The notes below the pieces were generated by a model that did not search any database, was not told the DNA's origin, and saw only the letters and a list, made by a program, of their open reading frames with translations. This document shows, piece after piece, positions 45,952 through 54,963 of a DNA stretch of 64,000 bases; the first letter of the stretch is position 1; each line of letters opens with the position of its first letter. Source of the stretch: Virgibacillus_N oceani_A (GTDB lineage Bacteria > Bacillota > Bacilli > Bacillales > Amphibacillaceae). Location: the NCBI GenBank assembly GCA_041521345.1, contig JBGOHB010000008.1; one strand, written 5' to 3'. The position numbers were made by a program, and so were the translations under genes.

Positions 45952-47109
45952 TCACATAATTGCTCGGCAAATATTTTTTAAATCTTCAAGAGAAGGTTTA
46001 CGAGGATTTACAGGTACATTTCCAGACTGCATTGCTTCTTCTGCTATAATATCTAAGTCTTCCTCTTGAACGCCGAAGTCTTGTAATTTATGCGTAATAC
46101 CGACATCTTCTTTTAATCGTCTTACTGCAGTTACAGCCTTTTCAGCAGCTCCTCGTTTAGATAATAATTCTGTTTGCTCTCCAAAGATTTCAGCTATGAT
46201 TACAAATTTATCTTCAGCACCAATCAAGTTATATTCCATCACTTCCGGTAGTAACATGGCATTCACTGTACCATGTGGAATATTAAAACGAGCTCCTAGT
46301 GGAATTGCTAAAGCATGAGCAAGTCCCAATCTAGTAACGTTAAATGCCATCGCGGCCATGGTACTTGCAAGAAGCATATTGTATCTGGCTTCTTTGTTTT
46401 CTCCCTGTACAACAGCTAAACGAAGATTTTCACTGACTAATCTCATTGATTGTTTAGCCATTCCTTCTGAAATTGGCTGAGTAGTTTTGTTAACAAATGA
46501 TTCTAACGCATGCGTTAGAGCATCCATACCCGTTGCTGCCGTTATAGAAGGTGGCAAAGATAATGTAAGCTCGGGATCACATAAAGCGATATCCGGACAG
46601 TTATAATAAGAACCAATGCTGATTTTAACCTTATTCTCTTTATCAGAAAGCACAGAGAAAATAGTGAGTTCACTACCTGTTCCAGCTGTAGTGGGAATGG
46701 CTATGGTAGGGCAACTTGGATTGGGTACCTTATCTAACCCCACGTAATCTCTTACGCCTCCGTCATTATTCATTAATAATCCAATTGTTTTTGCAGTATC
46801 TAAGGAGCTTCCTCCCCCAACTCCAATAACAATATCACAGGATTCCTCTTTGGCAATTTCCAAACCTTTTTCAACGGATTGAACCTCAGGATCTGATTCA
46901 ATTTCTGAAAAAACAATGTATGGAATATTCTTCTGTAAGGAATCTATTACCCTATCAACAATACCTGCCTTTACGACCCCTGGATCCGCTACAATAATAG
47001 CTTTTGAACCATTTAGATTATTCACTAATTCAGAAAGTTTTTCTATTGCGCCATTACCAAATTCAATAGCTGTGGGAATGGCATAACTAAAAGTAGACAA
47101 TGCGCCCAT
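45952..47109 (-). CDS. iron-containing alcohol dehydrogenase
   Basis: A 385-residue group III dehydrogenase. The NAD(P) motif is VIGVGGGSSLDTAKTIG near residue 95. Metal-binding residues lie in ATGMDALTHALESFVNK, GLAHALAIPLGARFNIPHG and the downstream MLLPEVMEYN region. It may reduce an aldehyde or oxidise a primary alcohol in the same pathway as the adjacent aldehyde dehydrogenase. GGAGG precedes the ATG. Confidence 0.92.
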   Translation of the reverse strand: MGALSTFSYAIPTAIEFGNGAIEKLSELVNNLNGSKAIIVADPGVVKAGIVDRVIDSLQKNIPYIVFSEIESDPEVQSVEKGLEIAKEESCDIVIGVGGGSSLDTAKTIGLLMNNDGGVRDYVGLDKVPNPSCPTIAIPTTAGTGSELTIFSVLSDKENKVKISIGSYYNCPDIALCDPELTLSLPPSITAATGMDALTHALESFVNKTTQPISEGMAKQSMRLVSENLRLAVVQGENKEARYNMLLASTMAAMAFNVTRLGLAHALAIPLGARFNIPHGTVNAMLLPEVMEYNLIGAEDKFVIIAEIFGEQTELLSKRGAAEKAVTAVRRLKEDVGITHKLQDFGVQEEDLDIIAEEAMQSGNVPVNPRKPSLEDLKNICRAIM

Positions 47110-47125
47110 ACTTTATTCCTCCTAT

Positions 47126-48202
47126 CTATTTTATAGAAGACGTTACTTTCTTAGAAACGAATTCTACACCATACTTTTGACTTAGATCTTTGAGTTCTTC
47201 TACTACGCTGTCCGGCAATTCAATTCCATATTTTTTTTGCTCTTCTGACTTCTTATATTCAATTTCCCCTGGTATAAGAATTTCTTTAACACCCTCTGCT
47301 TTTGGCTCTGATTTAATATCACGTATATATTGATCCATTCGCTGCTTAAATTCTTCAATAGGAATAAACTGTTTTATATCAATTACTATAAAAAAATGAC
47401 CAACGTTTTGAGGCTGTCCCCAATTTTCATACATATTATTTATGTGTTTCCCAAAACCAGCACCAGTAAGTACACCGGAAAGAATATCAATCATCATAGA
47501 AATTGCATATCCTTTTGGCCCCCCCATTGGAAGTACTGATCCCTCCAGGGCTTCATTTGGATCCGTAGTAGGTTTCCCGTGTCTATCAACGGCCCATCCT
47601 AATGGAATCTCTTCATTTTTTTGACTAGCTACTATAATTTTCCCTCTTGCAACAACACTTGTAGCCATATCCAAGATAAATGGAATTTCTTTATCAGTTG
47701 GCACTCCGATGGATAAAGGGTTTGTACCAATAAATGGTCTTATTCCCCCAGTTGGAGGCATTGTTTGAGAAGCATTCGACATAACCAGCAAAATTTTATC
47801 CTGACTTATTGATTTTGCAGCATAGAAAGCACCGGTTCCAAAATGATTTGAGCCTTTCACTCCTACAATAGCAGCACCTTTTTTGTCTGATTTTTTTAAA
47901 GCTAAATTCAAGGCCTGTTTACCTACTACCGCTCCCAAATTATTATTTCCATCTATAAGGGTTGTTATTTCGTTATCATTAATAATCTCAATGCAAGATG
48001 ACGGATCTACCATACCTTCTTCGATACGCTTTAGGTATATTGCTGTCCGAACAATCCCATGGGAATATACTCCTCTTAAGTCTGCTTCAATGAGAGCATC
48101 AGCTATTATTGAAGCGTTTTCATCATTAACCCCCCTTTTTTTAAACAATTTAATACAAAAATCCCGTAATTCTTTCCAATCATACCTTGAAAGGAGTGTC
48201 AT
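47126..48202 (-). CDS. Ldh-family (malate/L-lactate type) NAD(P) oxidoreductase
   Basis: About 358 residues of the Ldh_2 family (malate, ureidoglycolate, 2,3-diketogulonate and sulfolactate dehydrogenases). SHGIVRTAIYLKRIEEG, GSNHFGTGAFYAAK and the substrate-site block FIGTNPLSIGVPT are recognisable. It interconverts an L-2-hydroxy acid and a 2-oxo acid, a sensible first step before an RraA-like aldolase. I start at the ATG at 48202, 10 bases after AAAAGGA, overlapping the aldolase gene by 23 bp. Confidence 0.9.
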   Translation of the reverse strand: MTLLSRYDWKELRDFCIKLFKKRGVNDENASIIADALIEADLRGVYSHGIVRTAIYLKRIEEGMVDPSSCIEIINDNEITTLIDGNNNLGAVVGKQALNLALKKSDKKGAAIVGVKGSNHFGTGAFYAAKSISQDKILLVMSNASQTMPPTGGIRPFIGTNPLSIGVPTDKEIPFILDMATSVVARGKIIVASQKNEEIPLGWAVDRHGKPTTDPNEALEGSVLPMGGPKGYAISMMIDILSGVLTGAGFGKHINNMYENWGQPQNVGHFFIVIDIKQFIPIEEFKQRMDQYIRDIKSEPKAEGVKEILIPGEIEYKKSEEQKKYGIELPDSVVEELKDLSQKYGVEFVSKKVTSSIK

Positions 48203-48872
48203 GAAATTCACATCCTTTTTTTGCTAACGTCTCGTCGATCCAACTACGATCAATCGTTCCTTTTTCTATGTCGTTCATGATAATCTGCTCTTTTTCTTGT
48301 TGTTCCTCTACTAATTCGATCATTTCTTCTGCCCTCTCAAAAGGAATGGAGACAACACCGTCTTCATCCCCAATTAACAAATCTCCAGGGTTAATTACCA
48401 ACCCTCCTATGCTGATTGGTACATTAACTTCTCCAGGTCCCTCTTTGTATGGACCTCTGTGGGTTACACCTTTTGCGTATATTGGGAAATCGTGTTTTCT
48501 AAAAGCTTCAATATCTCTAATACATCCATCTACTACCGCGCCAGCAATTCTTTTCTTTTGACACAGTCGCAACATTATTTCACCAAAAACTGCATTAGTG
48601 CTATCTCCACCTCCTTCTACTATAATTACATCTCCTGGCTCAGCCATATCAATAGCTTTATGGATCAATAAATTATCACCTGGTCTTGTTTTCACAGTCA
48701 ATGCAGATCCTAATAACTTGCCTTCTTTATGATATGGTCGTAAATAATACGGAAAGCTATAAAGTCTATTCATATTGTCACTGATGTGGGGAGAAACAGC
48801 GTTTTCATATCTTTGAATAAGTTTTTTTGGAAGTCTTTCTTTTAACGGATAAATGTTTAGTTTTAAACTCAT
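48180..48872 (-). CDS. RraA-like (HMG/CHA-type) aldolase or decarboxylase
   Basis: About 230 residues of the RraA/DlpA fold. GSALTVKTRPGDNLLIHKAID, VIIVEGGGDSTNAVFGEIM and AGAVVDGCIRDIEAF with the metal-site DGxxRD are characteristic. Enzymes of this group cleave 4-hydroxy-2-oxo acids to pyruvate plus a carbonyl compound, or decarboxylate oxaloacetate; others only inhibit RNase E. Its place beside dehydrogenases argues for a catabolic aldolase. The ATG at 48872 is chosen because AAGGAGG lies 13 bases upstream and the family N terminus begins there. Confidence 0.87.
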   Translation of the reverse strand: MSLKLNIYPLKERLPKKLIQRYENAVSPHISDNMNRLYSFPYYLRPYHKEGKLLGSALTVKTRPGDNLLIHKAIDMAEPGDVIIVEGGGDSTNAVFGEIMLRLCQKKRIAGAVVDGCIRDIEAFRKHDFPIYAKGVTHRGPYKEGPGEVNVPISIGGLVINPGDLLIGDEDGVVSIPFERAEEMIELVEEQQEKEQIIMNDIEKGTIDRSWIDETLAKKGCEFHDTPFKV

Positions 48873-48903
48873 TTTATAAGTAATTCCTCCTTGTACAATT
48901 CGT

Positions 48904-49926
48904 TCATAATTTCTCTGACGCATGTCCGCAAGAGACTCTTTTAATCAGTTTCGGTTCTAATTCAACAGTGTTTGCCTGATTATGTTTTTTGTTTTCTATT
49001 AAATCAATTAGTTGCTCTGCTGCAAGCCCTCCCATTTCGTAAGCTGGTTGCGATACAGTTGTTAGAGGTGGGTTTAAATGCATTGACCAAACTGTTTCAT
49101 CATATCCAATTACTGAAATGTCATCTGGAACTTTTAACCCTGACTCTTTAATTCCTTCTAAAATTTCTAACGTCATCATATTATTTGTAGATAGAATAGC
49201 ATTAGGTGCCATATCTTCTTTTAGTAGTTTTTTTACTTGTTCTTTAGCAACTCCTTTTGTTTCCTCAATTTCATGAACATATGAATATTCAACTGGCTCA
49301 TGGAAGTTCTTTATCGCCTTTTTGTATCCTTCAATTCTTTCTAGACGGGGACTAATATTATTGTATGGATAAACTAATATTGCTATTTTATTTCTTCCAA
49401 TCTTTAATAGATGGTCAACTGCTAACTTCGCACCCTGAACATTGTTAATTGTTATTGTTTTTATGTTTAATCCTGGGATTTTACGATTGATACTAACAAA
49501 CGGGTCGTTATTTTCAGCAATCTCTTTATATAATTCTTCATTTTTCATAGTGGGGTTCATGATGAGACCGTCTACCTGTCGAACTCGTAAACCCTTAATA
49601 TGTTCAGCTTCTAATTTTGCATCTTCTTTCGAGTTACAAATCATTAAGTTGTAGTTTAATGATTGACATCTATCTTCTACACCATCAAGAACGCTACTCC
49701 AAAATGGGTTTTGCAAGTTTGATAACACGATACCAATGACGTTAGTCTTCATTTGCTTTAGCCCTTTGGCAATAGCATTCGGCCTATAATCAAGCTCCTT
49801 AATTATTTTTAAAACTTTCAGCTTAGTGTCTTCCGTAACGTATTGATAATTGCCGTTTATGATTCTTGAAACGGTAGTTTTTGACACACCAGCCGCTTTT
49901 GCCACATCTTCCATGGTAACTTTCAA
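48904..49926 (-). CDS. LacI-family transcriptional regulator
   Basis: A 340-residue repressor. The N-terminal helix-turn-helix and hinge read VTMEDVAKAAGVSKTTVSRIINGNY, and the periplasmic-binding-like sensor domain follows (IGIVLSNLQNPFWSSVLDGV, DDISVIGYDETVWS, LTTVSQPAYEMGGLAAEQLI). It heads cluster 2 and three tandem operator-like palindromes lie 42 to 80 bases upstream, so it likely represses itself and the whole operon until an intermediate or substrate binds. The start is a TTG at 49926. Confidence 0.93.
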   Translation of the reverse strand: MKVTMEDVAKAAGVSKTTVSRIINGNYQYVTEDTKLKVLKIIKELDYRPNAIAKGLKQMKTNVIGIVLSNLQNPFWSSVLDGVEDRCQSLNYNLMICNSKEDAKLEAEHIKGLRVRQVDGLIMNPTMKNEELYKEIAENNDPFVSINRKIPGLNIKTITINNVQGAKLAVDHLLKIGRNKIAILVYPYNNISPRLERIEGYKKAIKNFHEPVEYSYVHEIEETKGVAKEQVKKLLKEDMAPNAILSTNNMMTLEILEGIKESGLKVPDDISVIGYDETVWSMHLNPPLTTVSQPAYEMGGLAAEQLIDLIENKKHNQANTVELEPKLIKRVSCGHASEKL

Positions 49927-49967
49927 CTAAACCTTCTCCCCTCTGTTAGGAAGTAATTGTAATACTT

Positions 49968-50005
49968 GAAACCGATTTCTGAAATCGGTTTCTGAAATCG
50001 ATTAA
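49968..50005 (-). promoter_or_regulatory. three tandem LacI-type operators, also cre-like
   Basis: GAAACCGATTTC (49968), GAAATCGGTTTC (49981) and GAAATCGATTAA (49994) repeat at exactly 13 bp. Each is a near-palindrome centred on CG, the LacI/GalR operator form. With the flanking T they also match TGWAANCGNTNWCA in all but one fixed position, so CcpA might share them. Confidence 0.75.
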
Positions 50006-50026
50006 CTATAATTTATCAAATGTAGT

Positions 50027-50838
50027 ATTATAATTCAACCATAAATTTTGATTTTTTTATTTTATTTATAAATTGTTCATTTATAATGTAGCCGTATATG
50101 GAAAATAAAATAGAAGTGGAATCTATTATGTGCGGGGTAAAGATGCTTTTCTTGTTGAGTCCGTTGCCTCGGACGAAGGAGGGGAAGTAGAAATTTTAGT
50201 ACAAAAAGGACGATAATCATTCTTGGGACATGTGAACTGATTCTATGTAATAGTTTTTGTGGTAAGAGATAGAAATGGAACACCTTACCACCTTTGTGTC
50301 CGTCATTTATCCATGGGTATTTCTTATACATACGTGCATTACCTTGCAATGCCAGAGCTGTGACTTCTACTTTATATGGCAATATGATAATGATACAGTC
50401 AAGGACATGCTATCAAGCACAAAGCGATTGAGGAATGTCTGAAAACCCTGAAAAACTGGGAAGATGAGATCGTTACTATCACCGTTTACGCTACACAAAT
50501 GCGGTAGTTGAGGGCCGGCAAAACAAGATTAAAACTTTACAACGACTCCATTTTTTCACAAGAAACCCGAATGTCTATCAATAACGGATTCTTGTTGAAT
50601 GTAATGAAGAATATATGATTCAGCATTCCGAAGTAACATGTCAACCATGGATTTTGATGTAAAGCCTAAAAATCATAGAAATATAATTTGGCCAAGGCTA
50701 CCATATTAATTTTTGAAAATGATAGCCCTAATTATAATGATATCCTTACGATTTATATTGTGGCTTAATGAAGCAATCTTCTCTTGATTTTTAACTGATT
50801 CTAATATATAACAGAGTTCAGTCAATTAAAATGCTGAT
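50027..50838. other. intergenic region with gene fragments
   Basis: Apart from the ISL3-like scrap listed below, a short frame at 50124-50216 reads YYVRGKDAFLVESVASDEGG and ends in LVQKGR. It looks like the tail of a lost small protein that I do not recognise. No intact gene is present. Confidence 0.45.
50408..50570 (+). pseudogene. transposase C-terminal fragment, ISL3-like
   Basis: AIEECLKTLKNWEDEIVT is followed after a frameshift by RYTNAVVEGRQNKIKTLQR. This matches the end of ISL3-type transposases, where NGFVEGxNNKIKxLKR is usual. Only about 55 codons are left and no inverted repeat was found. Confidence 0.65.
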
Positions 50839-50851
50839 TTGAGGAATTCAT

Positions 50852-51465
50852 ATGGAAATTCGTCACTTAAAATCCTTAAAACAATTGTAGAACTAAAAGG
50901 ATTTAATCGATCTGCAGCTCGCCTTGGTTATATAACTTCGCATATTAAAGCTATTGAGAATGAATTAGGGGTTCCGGTTTTTGAACGCATGGGAAATAAA
51001 AACATATTAACAGAAATCGGAAAGTCATTTTTGCAATATGCCATTGAAATGATAAATCTATATTCTCTATCTATTGAAGAAGTTAAATACTCAGGTATCC
51101 CAAAAGGTACACTTGTGATTGGTACCACAGAATCATTGGCTATCCACAAACTTCTTCCTTTTATTAATGAATATATAGAAAAATATCCTCTGGTAGATGT
51201 TAAACTAAAATCAGGGGATAGTGATAAGTTAAGAAGCTTATTACATTATGGTGAAGTAGATATGGCATTATTATCAGATTACGAAGAAAAGGAGTATGAC
51301 AATTTATATATATCAAAAGTTTCTAATGACCACATGGTTTTTGTTACCTCAAATAACGATAAGATAACCCAAAAAACAATTCTTTTTACTCAAATAGGTT
51401 GTGGATTCCAGGCCGTATTTAATAAAAAACAACATCCCTGCGTATGGATTCATTTATTAATATGA
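50852..51465 (+). pseudogene. LysR-family regulator, frameshifted and truncated
   Basis: A true start with ribosome binding site gives MEIRHLKSLKQL and then a stop. One frame over, the protein continues as LKTIVELKGFNRSAARLGY and ITSHIKAIENELGVPVFER. About four residues of the helix-turn-helix (around TQST) are missing. The sensor domain is recognisable to about residue 190 and then ends in unrelated sequence, while intact relatives have about 290 residues. The gene is dead. Confidence 0.8.
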
Positions 51466-51498
51466 TTCATTCAAAGATATAATATAGTTCCGCACATA

Positions 51499-51612
51499 CT
51501 AAGCCGCAAACTTCTACAAACCTTCTTCTATGGAAGTCTCTAGTTTGAATCCAACAGCTTTATGTAATGAATCTGTAGAAGCGTATGTTTCCAGTACCCC
51601 TCCTTCGGGAAT
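51499..51612 (-). pseudogene. NAD-dependent sugar epimerase C-terminal fragment
   Basis: The minus strand reads VLETYASTDSLHKAVGFK followed by ETSIEEGLQKFA and a stop. This is the usual C terminus of UDP-glucuronate or UDP-glucose 4-epimerases (GFKPxTSIEEGLxKF). About 35 residues survive. Confidence 0.65.
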
Positions 51613-52071
51613 TCCTCCAGGTTATTGTTCCCGATATTGAAAACTTAATTGGGGACAACTTCTGCAGGTAGTATTTCTATCAGTCGCTCAGGTTACATAA
51701 GTAGTCTGTAAGCGTCAAATAAGATACATATAGGAAACGGTGCTCATCCATGCGATAATTTTCTTAGAAAAACCATTCGAGAGGTTATGCGATGACCAAC
51801 ATCACAAAAGAATAGAATGGAAATCACACTGTGCTGTTACATTCTCTGATGGTCATAGAATCTTCCTTGATCTAGCCATCAATAATGTAGCCACTATTGT
51901 GCCCTGGATTCCCATGAGGAATGTGATTATAAAGGGATGTAGATATATAAGTTCTCGTTACATATATATTTTGTATAACGAGGCAGGAGTTTTGTTGTAT
52001 CGGCAATTGTAGACTACTTCGTTATAAACCCCCCGGAATCCAGGTTGAGCTCCCATAACAGAATATTTAGT

Positions 52072-52200
52072 TTACCCATGTTGACATTTACTTTCTTTTA
52101 CATCCTTGATAGATTGGTCGAGAATCGCCACCACCTTGTCCATTTCTTCTTTCGCAATAATAAGTGGCGGCGTGATCTCGATTACATTTCCATGAATACT
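52072..52200 (-). pseudogene. class III aminotransferase C-terminal fragment
   Basis: The minus strand reads HGNVIEITPPLIIAKEEMD followed by an amphipathic helix and a stop, the typical end of class III (4-aminobutyrate-type) aminotransferases. It lies just downstream of the glutamine synthetase-like gene on the same strand, so the nitrogen operon may once have included an aminotransferase. Confidence 0.7.
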
Positions 52201-52345
52201 GACTTAAAAGACGGGTAATTCAAGGCCGCATATACAGTAGCAACAGACTGCTATTTTTCATCAGCTGGTTGTATGGTTATGCGATTTTCTACCAATTCCA
52301 TTCTAATAATCTATTCCTTTCCCTTGTACATCAACAATTAATTGC

Positions 52346-53683
52346 TTAATAACGACGACTTAATAAATCTCTTTCCCAATCGGTAACATGTCTTTTCGCT
52401 TTTGCAGCTTCAGTTCTTTTTACATTAATAAATTCTTTCCAAATTGGACCAAGAGCTTCTGCCATCGTTTCATTCCTTTCCAATTCGTCCATTGCTTCTT
52501 CTAATGAACCTGGGACAAGTTCAATATTTCGCTTTTTCATTTCTTCTAGACTAATTGTTCCTACATCAAAATCAATCGGTTTGCCCGGATCGATTTTATT
52601 TTTTATACCGTCTATTCCAGCAGCCACTAGAGAAGTTGCTAACATATATGGATTACATGTCCCATCAGCACCTCGGAACTCAAAACGGCTGCCACGTCTT
52701 TTTTCAGTTACCCGGACTAAAACAGAGCGGTTACCTATTCCGTAACTAACATGAGACGGAGCAAAAGAGCCTGGGTATAATCGTTTGTAAGAATTAATAC
52801 TCGGTGCTCCGATGGCAACCAGTGAACGTGCATGTTTTGTTAATCCGCCAACAAAATGATAGGCTTCTTTAGTCATTCCGAGTGGGTTGGAATGATCCTC
52901 AAAAGTGTTTTTTCCATCCTTATCAAACATACTAATATGAACGTGTAATCCGCTTCCCGACAGATGGTCGAAAGGCTTCGGCATAAGCGTCCCTACAAGC
53001 CCTTTAACTAATGCAATTTGCTTAAATAATTGCATAAATGAAACTTGTTCATCTGCTGCTCTTACGGCTGGTGCATATTTTAAGTTTATTTCATATTGGC
53101 CCGGGCCGTATTCACTGGAGATTTTTTCGACTGTAATACCAGCAACTTCCATCGCATTTACGAAATCGTGCAGAAAGTTTTCATGTAATTGAATTCCTTC
53201 GATAGAAAAACAGTGTGATTCATCTGCTGTTGTAAGTCGCCCGTTTTCCTCTTTTAACAGATAGGCTTCTTGTTCAAATGCCATATTCATTTTTCCACCT
53301 AATAATTCTTCTGCATCATTAGTGACCCTCTTTAATGCTTGGCGTGGACACCCTGCCCATGGTTCACCGTTTTCATCTACTAAATCACAGTACATGCGGG
53401 CTGTATTTTGGCGATGAGGTAAGATTGCAAAAGTGGAAGGGTCAGGGATTCCGAAAAAGTCGCCACCTTCGACTCCATATGCCGGTTCTGGAATATACTC
53501 ATCAAACGAGTTAAAACTCATCATGCCTCCAAAGAAGTTAAGCCCTTCTTCAAACAGACTGTCAAGTTGATCAACTCGTACAGTACGAATACGTGACAGT
53601 GCCGCATAATCCATATATCCAATATCCAGAAATTCAATATTATGCTCTTTGATCAGTTCTTTGACTTTTTCTTTTGTTAACAT
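52346..53683 (-). CDS. glutamine synthetase-like gamma-glutamyl ligase (first copy)
   Basis: A 445-residue protein of the type I glutamine synthetase fold. SSEYGPGQYEINL supplies metal ligands, MPKPFDHLSGSGLHVHIS is the ATP site and RFEFRGADGTCNPYMLATSLVAAGIDGI is the C-terminal signature. The family's usual RFEFR-x-PD is changed to RGAD, as in non-canonical ligases such as PuuA and GlnA3-type proteins that glutamylate amines. The setting among amidohydrolases and a transporter, not glnR, also argues against housekeeping GlnA. It lies 2 bp after the M20 gene. GGGGGAC precedes the ATG. Confidence 0.88.
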   Translation of the reverse strand: MLTKEKVKELIKEHNIEFLDIGYMDYAALSRIRTVRVDQLDSLFEEGLNFFGGMMSFNSFDEYIPEPAYGVEGGDFFGIPDPSTFAILPHRQNTARMYCDLVDENGEPWAGCPRQALKRVTNDAEELLGGKMNMAFEQEAYLLKEENGRLTTADESHCFSIEGIQLHENFLHDFVNAMEVAGITVEKISSEYGPGQYEINLKYAPAVRAADEQVSFMQLFKQIALVKGLVGTLMPKPFDHLSGSGLHVHISMFDKDGKNTFEDHSNPLGMTKEAYHFVGGLTKHARSLVAIGAPSINSYKRLYPGSFAPSHVSYGIGNRSVLVRVTEKRRGSRFEFRGADGTCNPYMLATSLVAAGIDGIKNKIDPGKPIDFDVGTISLEEMKKRNIELVPGSLEEAMDELERNETMAEALGPIWKEFINVKRTEAAKAKRHVTDWERDLLSRRY

Positions 53684-53685
53684 GT

Positions 53686-54900
53686 TTAGTCCCCCATTTT
53701 GTTGATCGCTTTTATTGCAATATATGCAAAAGTTGCTGCCCCTCTTAATAGGATCGTGTCATCAAATGAAAACTTAGGATGGTGAAGACTGTGCGCCTTT
53801 TCATCTCCTTTTTTAATACCTAACCGAAAGTAGCAACATGGGACAACTTGCGAGAAATCACCGAAGTCGTCTGCTCCAAGAGAAGGTTCCCCCAACTCAA
53901 CAACCTTCTCATAACCCCACTGTTCACGGACAGATTCATTGACAATATTTGTTATTTCTTCGTCATTTGTGATTGGAGAGTGGCCCCACACATAGTCTAC
54001 CTCTATATTTGCGTTATAATTATGTGCAATATTTTCTGCTAATCGTTTCACTTCTTTTTCAATCATTTCCCTGTATTCATTTGTAAGTGTACGCGTTGTA
54101 CCTTCTAAAACTACTTCGTCCGCAATTACATTTCTTGCGGATCCACCATTAATTTTCCCGACATGGACAACAATAGGATCAAGTGGACTCGTCGTTTTAA
54201 CAACGAGGTGCTGAAATGCTTGCATAATATATTGGGAAACAGCGATGGCATCCACTCCTTCGTATGGCCTAGCGCCATGCCCACTTTTCCCTTTAATCTT
54301 GATGGTAAAATCATCACATGAAGCTGTCATACTTCCACTTCTTATTCCTACCGTTCCAAAAGGGATATATGGCCAGAGATGCAAACCGACCATTGCATTC
54401 ACTTTTGGATGTTCGAGAACCCCGAGGCGAATCATTTCTTTAGCTGCACCATCTTCTTCTTCACCTGGTTGAAAAACACATACTACTTTACCCTTGAAAT
54501 GTTCTTTATTTTGATATAAGAGGCGTGCAGCACCAAGAAGAATTGTGGTGTGACCATCATGGCCACACGCATGCATAACACCTTCATTCTCAGATGAGAA
54601 AGGAAGTCCAGTTTGCTCTTTGATAGGGAGGGCATCAATATCTGCCCTTAACCCTATTGTAAAAGAGGAGGAAGACCCAGTTTCTTTTTCACCATCAATC
54701 CAGGCAACAATCCCTGTGTCACCTATTCGTTTGTGTGGCAACCCTATTTCTTTTAATTTTTGTTCAATGTAATTACTTGTTTCGAACTCTTTGAAGGAGA
54801 GTTCAGGATATTTATGTAAATGTCTTCGTATCGAAATAAGTTCTTCTTCTATTTCTTTCGAGTCATTTACAAGTTGCTGTCCTAACTCTTGTAATTTCAT
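53686..54900 (-). CDS. M20D-family amidohydrolase (N-acyl amino acid/indole-acetyl type)
   Basis: About 404 residues. Metal-binding motifs are MHACGHDGHTTILLGAA near residue 115 and FQPGEEEDGAAKEMI near 150, with a dimerisation domain between and HSLHHPKFSFDD near the C terminus. Such enzymes hydrolyse N-acyl amino acids or related amides. In this operon the product amine or amino acid could be passed to the adjacent gamma-glutamyl ligase. The ATG at 54900 is 6 bases after AAGGAGT; a longer frame lacks support. Confidence 0.9.
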   Translation of the reverse strand: MKLQELGQQLVNDSKEIEEELISIRRHLHKYPELSFKEFETSNYIEQKLKEIGLPHKRIGDTGIVAWIDGEKETGSSSSFTIGLRADIDALPIKEQTGLPFSSENEGVMHACGHDGHTTILLGAARLLYQNKEHFKGKVVCVFQPGEEEDGAAKEMIRLGVLEHPKVNAMVGLHLWPYIPFGTVGIRSGSMTASCDDFTIKIKGKSGHGARPYEGVDAIAVSQYIMQAFQHLVVKTTSPLDPIVVHVGKINGGSARNVIADEVVLEGTTRTLTNEYREMIEKEVKRLAENIAHNYNANIEVDYVWGHSPITNDEEITNIVNESVREQWGYEKVVELGEPSLGADDFGDFSQVVPCCYFRLGIKKGDEKAHSLHHPKFSFDDTILLRGAATFAYIAIKAINKMGD

Positions 54901-54963
54901 AACATTACTCCTTATATAAAATTTCATCTAATAAATTTATTTATATAGCCTAATTTATAACCT

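Larger units (their letters stand above)
51466..52345. other. gene graveyard between LysR remnant and glutamine synthetase-like gene
   Basis: Contains the epimerase and aminotransferase tails listed separately. The stretch 51615-52070 has an open frame of 90 codons without a ribosome binding site or recognisable features, and I call no gene there. Confidence 0.5.

Noticed and set aside
39370..49926. Calling cluster 2 a sulfolactate pathway because of the Ldh-type enzyme
   Set aside because: No suyAB or other sulfite-releasing lyase genes are present.
51740..52012. 90-codon plus-strand frame
   Set aside because: No start signal or recognisable motif, inside a block of decayed genes.
52346..53683. 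Calling the ligase housekeeping glnA
   Set aside because: No glnR beside it, an altered C-terminal signature, and a catabolic setting with amidohydrolases.
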